The position numbers and the translations under genes were made by a program. A model generated the notes under the pieces. That model searched no databases. It saw only the letters and a list, made by a program, of their open reading frames with translations, and was not told the origin of the DNA. From the NCBI GenBank assembly GCA_963920665.1, contig OY987265.1, forward strand, positions 26,913,001 to 26,977,000: 64,000 nt of DNA, in the 5' to 3' direction. The DNA is from Straminergon stramineum. Lineage: Eukaryota > Streptophyta > Bryopsida > Hypnales > Calliergonaceae. Below, piece by piece: positions 45,613 to 57,114 of this stretch; positions within the stretch are counted from its first letter, which is position 1, and every line of letters begins with the position of its first letter.

Positions 45613-48600
45613 GTTTCGTAAATTTTTTGGTCATGAATGGACATTTTTGTCTTAGAACTCTTAAGTCAAATTTTATGACGTGCATGATTACATTTTGTTT
45701 TAGTGTATTGGAGTCCTCTCCATGTAAATTTGAAAAGTAAATACGCAAATTCTAAATGATCCTCATTCCTATCATTGAAAAAATTTAGAACCTGAAAAAA
45801 TATAGTAGTGCCTACTCTTTGGAATTTGTTTTGTTTGTAATATGTAGTATTCGAATTTGTATCTTAAAGTGATCATAGAATAGTAACATGTACATGTTCT
45901 AAAAACATAAAGAGTACTTTACAAAGTTTTATAACAAGTTAAGAGCTATATTGATGTTTTCAAAATATATTATGAAGATTCCTAAGAAATGAAAGATGCC
46001 CACACATACACTCTTATTATAGAGACTATACTTATAGGAAGCATATAGTTTTTGCAAACAGATATTAGACAAGAAAAAAATTTATGAGTTAGTAATAATT
46101 AAATCACAAATGAAGTGATTATTTTAAAGCTATTTGAAAATCTTGTACATATTTAAACCCTATTTCATGAAAGGCAAATGAACATGAAATTCATGTGTTC
46201 AACAATTGTAGGTAGTTGTATTCTCTTATGCCAATTAAAAAGAGAGTTGGAAGCAATTAAGCAAAAACTATTTACATATTGGGACATCCAAATTCTAGAT
46301 TTTTTAATTTATGTCCATTGCTGTAAACTTTGCACTCTTTGTATTGTTTCACTATGCACAATGTAAAATGGTGGAAAAAATAGAATGTAAGTACTATTTA
46401 TAATTAATGAACACAATTTATAGAAATGTATAATTTCAAGTAGAAACTGTGAAAGAAAGTGACCCAAGACGTTAAAAATATTGATAGTATCTAAAGGTCC
46501 TTCAAAGTTGAAGATTGTAGGTGCTACTCTTTCTTTAAATTATATTGTGAGACAAATGACTTAGGCATCTTCTTTACTAAAAGAAAAAATGTTTTAGAGG
46601 ACAAGACATAGAATTCATGCACACATTCAATTAATGAAGTTCAATTGTAGGTTCAAAATACTAGAATGAGTGAACAATGCTATAATATTTGTGTTGAAGG
46701 TACAATAATTTGAAATGAAGCAAAGTAAATAACCAAAAAATTGTGTGAACAAATTTTGCTGAACATTAAATTATTTCACATTTTTATAATGCTAAATAAT
46801 TAAATAGTATTATGAATTGAGATGCACATAGAAGATTAGGCTTCAAAACATTCTAGAATTAGTACAATTGGGAAATGCTTGCTTACATAAACCCAAAACT
46901 AGAATTTGTTGTACTCACTAACACCCTCTTCTTCATACTCTCGGACATGTAAGTGGTTGCATGAGTAACATGTGAATCATGTTTTTAGAAGCACTATGGC
47001 TTTATATTATTGTTTGTTATTGCAAATATGTTAGCAAGACTAGATTCTATATTTACAAAACAATTGCATGTACATAGAGAAGGTTACATATGTTGAAGAT
47101 AACATAAAATGAATCATTGCACTGCACTATTGCATTCATTCCATTAAAATCCAATCATTCATGGCTTTAGGTGCCACATATGTAGTTATGATGATTTATT
47201 GGAAGGACCATTTTGTATTGAGTGCAATATTAGAAAGAAGTAAATGACCAATTGAAATATTTCGAATTTTTTTTGTCTACGGTTTAGATTTTCTTTAGTT
47301 TTCCCTTCAAAAATGTGCCATTCTACATCTTTCTTCTAACTTCATTACTATAATATCTACAAAATTCCTATTTCTAAATTTGTGTTTATTGTAAAAATTT
47401 ACCTTACATTTATCATTCTAGTGAGAGTGACCCTTTGATAGAAAAAGAACTAATCTCATAATTCTTCTATTTATTTGAATGAAATAAAAATTATTTATTC
47501 CAAGGAAGTAATTATGTTGTCACTAGTAAGCTCTCATACTACCTTCAATATGGTCTACAGTGAACTTTGTATACTTTATGATGGGTAAGATAAAGGCTAT
47601 TGTAAATCTCTGCTGATTATCTACCACCTTTTCGTACTTTCCCCCTCCATAATTCCATGATGAATTCCATTATGAAAGAAAATGAAACTAATAATTATTT
47701 TCTAATTCCTATAAAGAACTTACATGCATGACTTGAATAGTAACACTACAAATGCCCTACACCAAAGTGCACGCAACCTTCATTGGTAAGCATTTTCCAA
47801 GATTACGTAGTACGGTGGAAGCGTGACGTAAGGGTTTCTTTTATTCACAAAATTGATGTAATTGCCTATTTTTGAAATATATTTCCCATAATTCTTATTT
47901 CAATATGTTTCCATGTCTACAAAAAAATATCAAGAATTATAATGCATTTGAAGATTGCTTATTATTTAAAGTAAATTTCATACCCACATCCTTTCAATTA
48001 CACAAACAATATAGAAGATTGAAATTAGGTGACGTCACCCTCATATCTTGTACACTTGAACTGTATACAGTTTTTTACTATTACTATTGTACAAAAATTT
48101 ACTAATTTAGTACTTGGTATTGTTGTTATTTTCTACTCATGAAACTTCCTGTTTACAAATGCACCTATATGTACATTGGAATTTCCTCTTCACTTTAGTA
48201 TATGTAAAGTAACTTTCCACGGGATAATGCCCCCTACTTCTATACCCATAAACGTCGAGTTCGACGTATATTGGTTCATAAATGACAAAGAATTTGTCTA
48301 TGTAGTAAGAAACGACAACTATTCATTCCTGGAATTTTGTATAGAAAAGAGAGACATTCTAATATGTTTTAACCTCTATAGTAAAGCTTTCATTTTTTTT
48401 AAATGAGGTGATGTCATATGGTTTTGAAAAGGTTGATTTCCACGGTCCACACTTTCTTCTTTAAATGTTAAGGCAACCGAATTTTAGTATGGTAGATGGT
48501 GGTAATTTTGTGTGTATTCTAACAATTGCCCTATAGGTAGAACAAAAAGTGTTCTTCTGACATTGTTAAAACGATGCCTTTGATGATGTCCTTGATATAT

Positions 48601-49159
48601 GGACGTGATTTGAAATGGTATTGAACACTTTTGGAGTTGAGAATGGTGAAATTTTAAACCATATCTGGAGAATTTGTAAATGCAATCGTAGAGTTAATGA
48701 GGCTCTTATAATATTTTCATTTGAAGTTTAGGAGTTGTTAGAGCCTGATCAACAAACCTTCAGATCTAATTTTATAATCTAGTTTTTGAAACTTGGCATG
48801 TGTGCCAAGTTTTGTATCCTCCCAGGAGCATACATGAACCAAAGGGAGGCCACCTAAAATTAAGGCACTCACATTTGGTAGGTCTCATTGCACCATTCAA
48901 GGACAGATGCTTCACTTTTATTGATGTCTTCTAAGAACATAAATAGCACCCTATGGCAATTCTATTTAAAAAATCATATTTAATTCAGCAAACTAGCGAA
49001 AATTATGAAAAAAATTGCTTCTCAATTCATTTTTTCTTTTCTTACTCTTTAAAATTCATCTAAATTGTTCAGACCACAATTTTGGACTATGGAAGCAAAA
49101 ACACTCTTAAATGAGTAGTTTTTGCACCATCTACCTTATTGAATGTACATATGTCCTAT

Positions 49160-49640
49160 TCAGTATGGGGTGGGTAGGTTTTCATGGGTATGGAAGCACG
49201 GGTATATTTTTCGTGGATAAAGGGGCAATGGGTATATGGGGCGGGTATGTTGAAAGTGGGTATGGGTATGGCGGGGTATAGATTGGGCGGGTATAGGTTG
49301 GGCGGGTATGGGTACGGGTAGTTGGGGCTTTCGGCATCGCCACTAGGGTTTGCTACTCCCCCGTCGTTGCGTTGCTGCTCTTCCCTCATCGCGCTCCTGC
49401 TCCCCCTTCGTCGTGCTCCTACTCGCGTTGTGCTCCTGCTCCTAGTGTTGTGCTCCTGCTCCTCATGTTGTACTCCTGCTCGCACCTGCTCTCCTCGTGT
49501 TGTGCTCTTCACTCATGGTCCTCCTCCTCGCTGTTGCTCCCCCTTGTCGCTCCGTTTGGGTCGCTGCTGCTCCTCCTTGTCTCTCTCTCCTACACGCTGT
49601 TGGTGTTGGTGTTGCTGTTGGTGTTGCTATTGGTGTAGTT
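49160..49640. repeat. Low-complexity GGGTAT and GCTCCTGCTC tracts
   Basis: 49,160-49,330 is dominated by GGGTATGGGTA-like words, and 49,370-49,640 by CTCCTGCTC and GTTGGTGTTGCT words. Leu/Ser/Cys-rich ORFs over it are artefacts. Confidence 0.7.
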
Positions 49641-50402
49641 GCACACTTTCTATGAATTGTACAGGGGTTTTTTTCCACTCCTTTTGCTTTGAATGTCATT
49701 GAAATTTGTAGTAATGCTTTAGTATGTTTTTTTGTTAGTATTTGTGACATTTGTATCTGCATGTTTAGGGTTTAGGTTGAAGAGGTCTTATGAAGTCCAC
49801 TTTCATAGTTCTATTGTTTTGGGTTGTCCTCTGAAGTTATGTAATCTGCGTGATGGTGTTTTGGAGTATTGGGGGTCTCAATGTGTGTGAATGTCTACTT
49901 GAATGTGATAGCGAATTGCTTGAATGCAATTACATACGTTTAGAGTAGCATTGCATTTGGTGTAGGGTTTTGGCAGTTCATTGTATTAGTGTAGATTCAG
50001 GAATGCATAGTAGCCTTATAGTACTGCATTGTGCTATACAATGTTCGTTTGAATTTAGTGTAAAATGAGATTGCAATGCACAAAGTGAGAGAGTGTGTTT
50101 TTTAAACATAGCAATTTGATTTCCCCTTTAGTTCTCCACAATTTGACATCCACTATGAAAAACTTGTAGGACTATTTTGCTTGGAAGCGGATTATTCAAG
50201 AACAAATTTGTTTTCCACAGATTTACCAGCAAATCCACTTAGATTTTGCTTGGACTGAAGCAAATTGACCTTCACTAGACAAGGTAATCCTTCACCGATG
50301 TATTTTAGGTTGATGTCACTTTAGGTCCACTGTTGTGATAGAGGCTTAGTAAATTCATAGTTGTGGAATTTAATCACACAACCGCGAAAGCAGAGCGTCA
50401 TT

Positions 50403-50976
50403 TTAGGTCGGGTTGACCTAAAATGACACACATCTCCCTGGTCGTGAACATATGCTATCCATCCATCATAAAAAAAAGGAAGGCTGAGCACCATAACACC
50501 CTCAATCATGTTGGAAGGGGAACAATTCAGGTTGATTCGACCTAAAGTGACTCAAATGTACTTGCTCCCTGACAGTAATATCTTAATATACAAAATACCT
50601 AAGATTCGGCTAAACAACAATTATCCCTAATTAAACATAAACATTTAGCGACTCAGGTCGAATCAACCTAAAATGTCCTCAGAGAGACTCTAATAAAGCA
50701 AATATTACTACCTAAGATCACTATATAATTCCGAATAGACTGCTCGAATACAGTGAGATATAAAACTAATTGTTAAAAAAGTAACTTTTGAGTGGAAGTG
50801 CAAGAGAAAATAAAAAGACCAAATCTGAAATTGATTATGTCAAGTCAACCTAACCACTATGATACCAAAATGCACTGAAATAAAATCCTGAATAGAATAA
50901 GAGACATCATTGACACAGTCCAGAAATTCTATGATACCCTAACTAAGTCAACTCGATTTAGGTCGAGTCGACCTAA
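50403..50976. repeat. Second cluster of the 19-bp palindrome, just upstream of the family 2 gene
   Basis: Sites at 50,403-50,421, 50,527-50,545, 50,653-50,671, about 50,836-50,853 (half-decayed) and 50,958-50,976 (perfect). The last ends 41 bp before ATG 51,018. Spacing is about 100-180 bp. Half-sites also occur near 50,304. Confidence 0.85.
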
Positions 50977-52454
50977 GCCAACGTAAACCTAATATGATAT
51001 GTACCATTGAAAGCAGAATGGAAGAACAGGTTCAGAAGCTTGAAGCCTTTTACAAGCGACTTGATATCACATGGGACAAGGAAGATGGGGATGATTTTGA
51101 AAACGATGGGGAATACTAGGAATTCCAAAGCTTAGAGAAGATGGAGAAATGGAGCCTCAAGATGATTCCCTTCAAAAATCTCATTTGCTTCTCTACAAAG
51201 TATAAAGACAGTGAACCATATTATCCAATCTCCTATGACGAAAAGATCAAAGACATCGCTCAAGACGTCGGATCAATAATCAAGATCCATTGTGTCACTG
51301 TGCAAACGGGGGTGAAAGATGAAGAGCAATACCACTTCACAATTGTCTTTGACTCAGCGAAGATCGATTTCAATATAACCCCTTTTCTGGAATCTCTCCA
51401 GCCAACGGAGTACAGAACTGAAATTCCAGAATTGGAAAGGAAGGTCGATTCAAACTTTTTTAAGAATGTTGCTAGAAAGCCGTTTAGTAGAAAACAATTG
51501 TGCAATCGTTTGTAGACACTTTTCGTCGACTTTGTAGTATTGGTAGCAAAGCGTGACCTCAAACGAAAGGAAATGGTCTCCTGCTTAGTATCGCAGGACG
51601 TGCCAAGCCAGGGAGAGGGTCAGGGATCAATGGGAACTCCAAGGACGCAGCAGAGTTGTGGTACGCGGAGAAGTAAACAAGCCGCAATCCCTCCTACAGG
51701 AACAAGGAAGAGCAACCTGGCTCTCTCCTCGGGGAGACGAGGGGAAGAAGGTGGTCCATCAATTTTAGTTGTTGGAGAGCAAAGTTTCACATCCGTTGTT
51801 ACAGATGTGCCAGAAGCACATGACCCCAAGCGCAAGCATGACTACAAACAATCAACAGAGGCCTACAAGAATTATTGGACCTCTTGTACAGACGCTTATA
51901 TTTTTGACATAAACGAGAAGAAGTCTATCTCCATAGACTAGCTTATTCCCGCACCACCGGAAATGAATATCCATAGTCACGAGCAACGGCCAGCAGTGGA
52001 TGTGTTGCACTATTTAGTGCATATGCGTGATAAATCCACGAAACAAACACTCTACGTCATGCCCGTAGACCAGACAGTGAAGCCCGGACCTACATTCTGG
52101 GATACCATAAAGAAGGGAGAGTTTTACCTCATCAATGGTCAACATAGTGTAACCGCTAGCAAAATGATGGTGGACATGAACTTGGATGAAGAGATCATAA
52201 AACACTTCCGGAACTGGGACTGCTACGTCATCTGGTCACATGACAACGAGAAGCTGAGGTCCATTTCCGCATACTACAATAGAGTAAATCATTTTGTTGC
52301 GATGAAGCCGTCTTGGTCAATGAACATCCTAGGCACGAGAACTGTGTGGGAGAACATGGGGAGGCCCAGAAATCCCAAGGAAGTTGTACTTGTTGGCACT
52401 CTGTCCAATGCTAGACGCAATGCAGAGAACAGGGCCAACTCCTTGAGATTCAAG

Positions 52455-52558
52455 GTCAGTGATTACTTTCCTTTAATATGGGGCCTATAAATGCATTTTA
52501 GATCGAGTCGACCTAAGTTGGCTTTGGACTTATGAGACCTGATTTTCATTGTGTACAG
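52455..52558 (+). other. Intron 1 of the family 2 gene with palindrome
   Basis: 104 bp, AAG|GTCAGTG to GTGTACAG|GAA, phase 0. Contains TTAGATCGAGTCGACCTAA at 52,498-52,516. Confidence 0.7.
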
Positions 52559-53911
52559 GAATTCACAAAGGCCATGAATAAGCGTTTCGCTATGCTTCAC
52601 GTCGTGAAGTCTTAGAAAGCCAGTTGTGGAAAGGGCAGTGAGGAGAAGCTGAAAATCATGAATGAATTGAAGATTATCACCGCTCCCGATGATGTTTTCA
52701 ATTTGTGGAGTGAGGTCATTTCCAGTGTTGCACACGGAGAGCTCATAGACCTGGACACGCTTCTGAAATTTAACGAAAGGTCGGGATGGAAGTTTGAGAA
52801 CGGGAATTTGACACATGAATTTTTCAAGTGGATAGGAAATCTTTTGCTAGCTGATCTTGCGAAACTTGCGAAGCACATTCTTAATCAATAGACGGGAAAG
52901 CGAGACCAGGCATACCCAAAGGTGACAATAAAAATGATATCGTCAGTGTTTGAGAGCTGCTACACTTGCAAAGAGTGGGTTGAGCGGCAAAAGAGGAAGT
53001 ATTTGGTGAAGAAGGAGCTTCACCTTCTAGACCTGACACTCGGTCTGTTGAATGCCTTTGATGAGCTGAACGTTGAGAAGTGGCGAGAGTTCAAGTCTAA
53101 TCGGAACATCACTAGCGCCACAATGAATGTGCTACTTGAGCAACCCGGCAATGATTATTGGAAGGAGGCCAAGCAGACGAAGTCGAAGAATAAGAAGGCT
53201 GAGGAAATGTCACCTTATGTTGTTGAATTCTTCAAAGTTTTTCTAGAGAGGAGGTCAAACTTTGTGAAGCTGCTCTCTGTTGCTCATTATTGTCCATACG
53301 ATATCAGCAATGACATGCATGCTGACTGGCCAAGAGGTGCATGGAAGGAGAATACAATGGAGGATATAAGGTTTAGAGTGATTGACTTTAGATACACTCC
53401 TGGCGTCCTCAACAAGATGAAGTGCAATCCAACTATGCCGTTCTTCTTCGCCGTTCTTAAGTTGTTTCAAGAGAAGAAGAAGCCATTGTTGGAGGAGATC
53501 GAGACATGGCTCTTCATCTGGTCGGATTTAATCAAGAAAAACCAAGCTCTTCATTACGTGTAGAGCAATGAGGTGCTCAGAGAGTATCAAATGGACTACT
53601 CTCACTACTGGCCAGCACGACATGAGAGGATGGGAGATTACTCCCCAAACAACAGTAAGGCTGTTGAGAAGGTTTATCTTACCTTCTTGTAGAGTCCTAA
53701 CAACACTGTTCTCATGAAACCAAAGCCTACTTACAGAGCATCGAATACTAATGTGTTCAATAAGCCAAGAGCCTACAATGAGCTACGTTATAGAATTAAT
53801 AATACAAAGTTGCGGATGGAATTCTACCTCGGAATTCTAAAAGGGTTTTGCTTTGCAGGGAGGAGTGTTATGTTCTTGTTTGCCGGCACCAAGTTCACAT
53901 GCGTAGCAATG

Positions 53912-54148
53912 GTATGATGTTTTAGGTTGAGTCGACCTGAATTTGCATTTGTGATTTTGAGTTAGAGCACTCAAACATGATAATTTTACTACTATCTGAA
54001 AAAGAAGGCTTTGATACTATTATTTTGATTGGTAATGAACATCAAAACTCGTCAATGACATTCAGTTATGGTTACTTGTTTAGGTCAAGTCGACCTAAGA
54101 TGTGTTTACTGACTTGAATCCTATTGTTTCCCTCTATGTGATTTTCAG
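53912..54148 (+). other. Intron 2 of the family 2 gene with two palindromes
   Basis: 237 bp, ATG|GTATGATG to TGATTTTCAG|ATG, phase 0. Palindromes at 53,922-53,940 and 54,080-54,098, one near each end. It splits the methyltransferase-like motif I region. Confidence 0.75.
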
Positions 54149-55130
54149 ATGAATGGCCTTAATGTCTATGCTGTGGGAGTGTCCGATGAATCGGCAATGT
54201 GGACTGACATTGTGGAAATGGCAAAGTCACTGGACATTAAGGACTTTGAGCCAAACGGTTACTTCGTCGATGAATCCAGATTCAGTTGGAAACCTGTAGG
54301 TCCGTCAACACCTACATTGAGCAGGAGAAAGGGAAAATCGGTGTGGGACCGATCCTACACGCCTTCAGATCGGGGTGGTGAATCGCAACGCGAGAGTATG
54401 GATTTATCCTTCGACACAGAGGCCAATGATGATGATCTTGATGCGGATGACATGCAAGAGGAGCAATGTACGCCACCAGTGTGGCTATCATAAAGCCTTT
54501 GAGGGTCGTCTGCTTCATCGGGGCCCCCTATGGAGAGGCAACCAACTAGCACCCTGCCTCCAACCACTAGCAAGAAAAAAAGGAAGAGAGCCACCTATCG
54601 CGATGTGGATCTTCAGGCTGAGATAGCGCAGCTCAGAGCAGACAGAGTGAAGGATTGAGCTGATTCTTTGGAATTGTATGCGGAAACAAATAAACAAATG
54701 GACATGTTCCAAAACTTCATCATAGCGGCAACAAAACGTCAAGATGACCAATTATCGGCCATTCAAAATCAGCTTGCAGGGATGAGGCCGCTGGCTTCAT
54801 TGCCACCATCGCATGAATCTGGCCAATTGATGATCCAGGGTCCCCTCATAGGTTCTATCAACAACGGGGAATCCAGTCTTGCTTATCCCAGTGCTATTCC
54901 TCCCGGTTTTGCTCCGACCTCCTTTGTTGTTCCAACTCCTCCTCCTCCAAAGGATGATCGCCCCGCAACCCCTGCTCCACCAGTAGAGCATGAGGATGAA
55001 GGGACGCAGGTGGATGCGACGCCCCTATCGGCCACTCCTTTCGAAGGTGCGGATGTTGTTGTTGCTAGAGAAGGCATGGCGGTGGACCTCGACCAGAATG
55101 AGCTCTCACCTAGCACGAATGCACCAGCAG

Positions 55131-55402
55131 GTTGTAATTTATAATCAATCGATGTCAAGTGTATAGTTAGGTCAACTCGAGGTGATTTGTAATATAGATT
55201 TTTTGTAGCGGAAGACGTTTAGTAGCGGAAGGGCCTTCCATTTTGACACAAGACTTATAGTGGAAAGAATTATGGTCATGAATTCTTCATTTTGAACATC
55301 ATTTTTGAACATCAATTTTGTATTTTAAATTCCAAAGCGAATGAAAGGATGTATGTTCTCGAAATCTTACAAATTGCCTCTCTTTATATTCCTCTATTGC
55401 AG
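55131..55402 (+). other. Intron 3 of the family 2 gene with a decayed palindrome
   Basis: 272 bp, GCAG|GTTGTA to CTCTATTGCAG|GC, phase 1. Decayed palindrome at 55,167-55,185. This junction joins the methyltransferase part to the phosphatase part, so it is the key support for a single three-domain gene. Confidence 0.55.
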
Positions 55403-56761
55403 GCCTTGTCAATGTGTTGAAAATGCCTTCATCCTCTGTTGCCCCAACCCTCCACTCGCCTCTCCCACGGTCACCTGTTTTCATGTCCGTGGAGAGGAAT
55501 TTATCCCCAACACCAGATGTAGTGACATCGCAATCAGGGGATGAGATTGCAACAAGACTGTGTCCAAAAGATGATGACACCTCCATTCCCAACGACGTGC
55601 TCATGGAGGTTAAGATTCCTGATCCATTCACTATGGCATTGGGAGATTTGTCAGAGCTGGGAGTGTCCTCTCAACAGCAGGTATATTGTGTTGCCTTCGA
55701 TATTCTTGTGTACAGATTCCATTCAATGTTAGTGGGTGTTCCTTTCTTCTTGCATTGTTTTTTTTTCCGTGATTGTGGGTTGCCATTTCGTTTCACGAGA
55801 AGTCCAAAACTCATCCCATAGGGTAGTAATTGGCTACGAATGTGGCCGTTTGTTAGCAGGGATCGGATCCTCCATGTCGTCGTGGAGAATCGTCGCATGA
55901 AGTCAACGTTCCATTGAGGTCCAGGGTGACCGAGAAATGGCTCAACGTCATCTTGGACCTGAATGGACTATTATGTGTCTACAAGGATGCTAAAGTGAAG
56001 GGTTGGGCGAGGCACGTTGGTGACGCGTCGCAGCCCCACTCCGCCACGATTCCTACGGTTGTGGGGCCGAAGGCTGTGTACGGCCGGCTAGGGTGCACAA
56101 TTCCTACGTGAGTTAGGCCAAGTAGCTTTTGTTTCAGTGTAGAGCTCAATGAAGAAGTCCACCATTGAAGAAGTCTGTGCGTATCTCTTCCGGGATCTGG
56201 GAATGCCCTTCCTCGTACAAGGATAGGATTCATGCATGAAGCTCAAGTGTAGGGATGGTTCCGGTCAAGTCACTATGTTCAAAGAGCCAGGGACGAGCAA
56301 TGAACTTTTCTTGAAAAACCTTGATACGTTGTTCAATGGCTCTTATGGGAATTTCTCGCTCGAGAACACCATTGCAGTGGACGATAGTCCCATTAAGCAT
56401 GTCATGAACAATGCAGAGAACGTCGTACTCCCGGACACTTGGAGTCACAGGGGGAATGGTCCGAAGGACTCATTCCTTTTGGATGTTCTTCTTCTTTGGT
56501 ATAGGCGTGTGCACGACGCTCAATACCAAGGGCTCAAATTGTTCAGGGGGAATAGTAAGGGGAAAATGGGGCGGAAAATGCTTTGCGACGAACGGAGTTG
56601 TCGAGAATATAATAGGCTTATGGAAGTAGTTCGAGTGTCTTCGACTTTGAAATAGGACACTTTCGTTTCCATAGATCAGGTCCATTTGAGCTACTAGGAG
56701 GTCAGATCGGGACATTTCATTCTTTGCGCAATTTAGCTCGGACCGACCTTATTTGTATATA

Positions 56762-57114
56762 GTCATTAAGCGCTTTCGTTTCGATTTTGTCCAATCTAAT
56801 TTCTGTAATAAATGTTGATTTCATGCTTGACAATGGGAGACTGAATGTTGTCGTTTAGGTGGCTTCGACCTAATGTATTTGTCTATGTTTATTGGATAAG
56901 TCCACTGCATGCTGCTCGTTTGTATTACTAGTTGTGAATCCCTTTGGACTTCTTGTGTGGAGAAACTCTAAGTCGCTTGATAGTAGAGTTTCGGCAACGA
57001 GCCATCTCCACTACCAGATTCTAGCCTTCCATGTGTGGCATTAATGGACTCTGTCCTAGACTACGGCTAGAACGCTATTCTCAGCACGGGGAACTTCCTG
57101 TGCTCGACGGCCAC
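56762..57114. other. 3' flank of the family 2 gene
   Basis: Contains a final palindrome-like site at 56,855-56,873 and, from about 56,992, a short open stretch (FGNEPSPLPDSSLP...) that continues in frame at 60,518 when LTR-like copy 3 is disregarded. Confidence 0.45.

Larger units (their letters stand above)
44808..50402. other. Long AT-rich region without supportable genes
   Basis: About 5.6 kb of AT-rich DNA. It holds a telomere-like tract near 45.5 kb and a GGGTAT-rich plus GCTCCTGCTC-rich low-complexity tract at 49,160-49,640. Small ORFs at 46,178, 47,872 and 48,176 are AT-rich and unrecognised, and I do not call them. Confidence 0.5.
51018..56761 (+). pseudogene. Family 2 ParB-like/methyltransferase-like/FCP1-phosphatase-like fusion (five exons)
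   Basis: Exons 51,018-52,454, 52,559-53,911, 54,149-55,130, 55,403-55,680 and 55,860-56,761; all four GT-AG junctions keep the frame. About 1,650 codons. ParB/Srx-like domain: FWDTIKKGEFYLINGQHSV (GQHS box near residue 371). Methyltransferase-like end: LGILKGFCFAGRSVMFLFAG, then TKFTCVAM, then after intron 2 MNGLNVYAVGVSDESAMW (motif X-I pattern, near residue 917). Exon 3 ends in a Pro-rich linker. Exon 5 has LNVILDLNGLLC (HAD DxDG-like, second Asp replaced by Asn), SSMKKSTIEEV and ENTIAVDDSPIKH, as in FCP1/NLI phosphatases. Ten premature stops lie in exons 1-3 (seven TAG; e.g. 51,117, 51,513, 51,939, 52,613) with no frameshift there; exon 5 has stops and two frameshifts. Introns 1-3 each carry the 19-bp palindrome. 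Domain calls rest on motifs only. Confidence 0.65.

Noticed and set aside
49322..49702. Cys/Ser/Leu-rich ORF of 126 codons.
   Set aside because: It lies on a GCTCCTGCTC/GTTGGTGTTGCT low-complexity tract, with no start context or domain.
51018..55130. Many TAG codons inside otherwise open frames suggested TAG might be read as an amino acid.
   Set aside because: Aligned copies show TAG replacing both CAG (Gln) and TGG (Trp), and TAA and TGA also occur, so ordinary mutation at methylated sites explains it better than a changed code.
56108..56137. Possible intron (GTGAGT to TTTCAG) in the phosphatase-like exon.
   Set aside because: It would be only 30 bp, too short for plant splicing; a frameshift explains the break.
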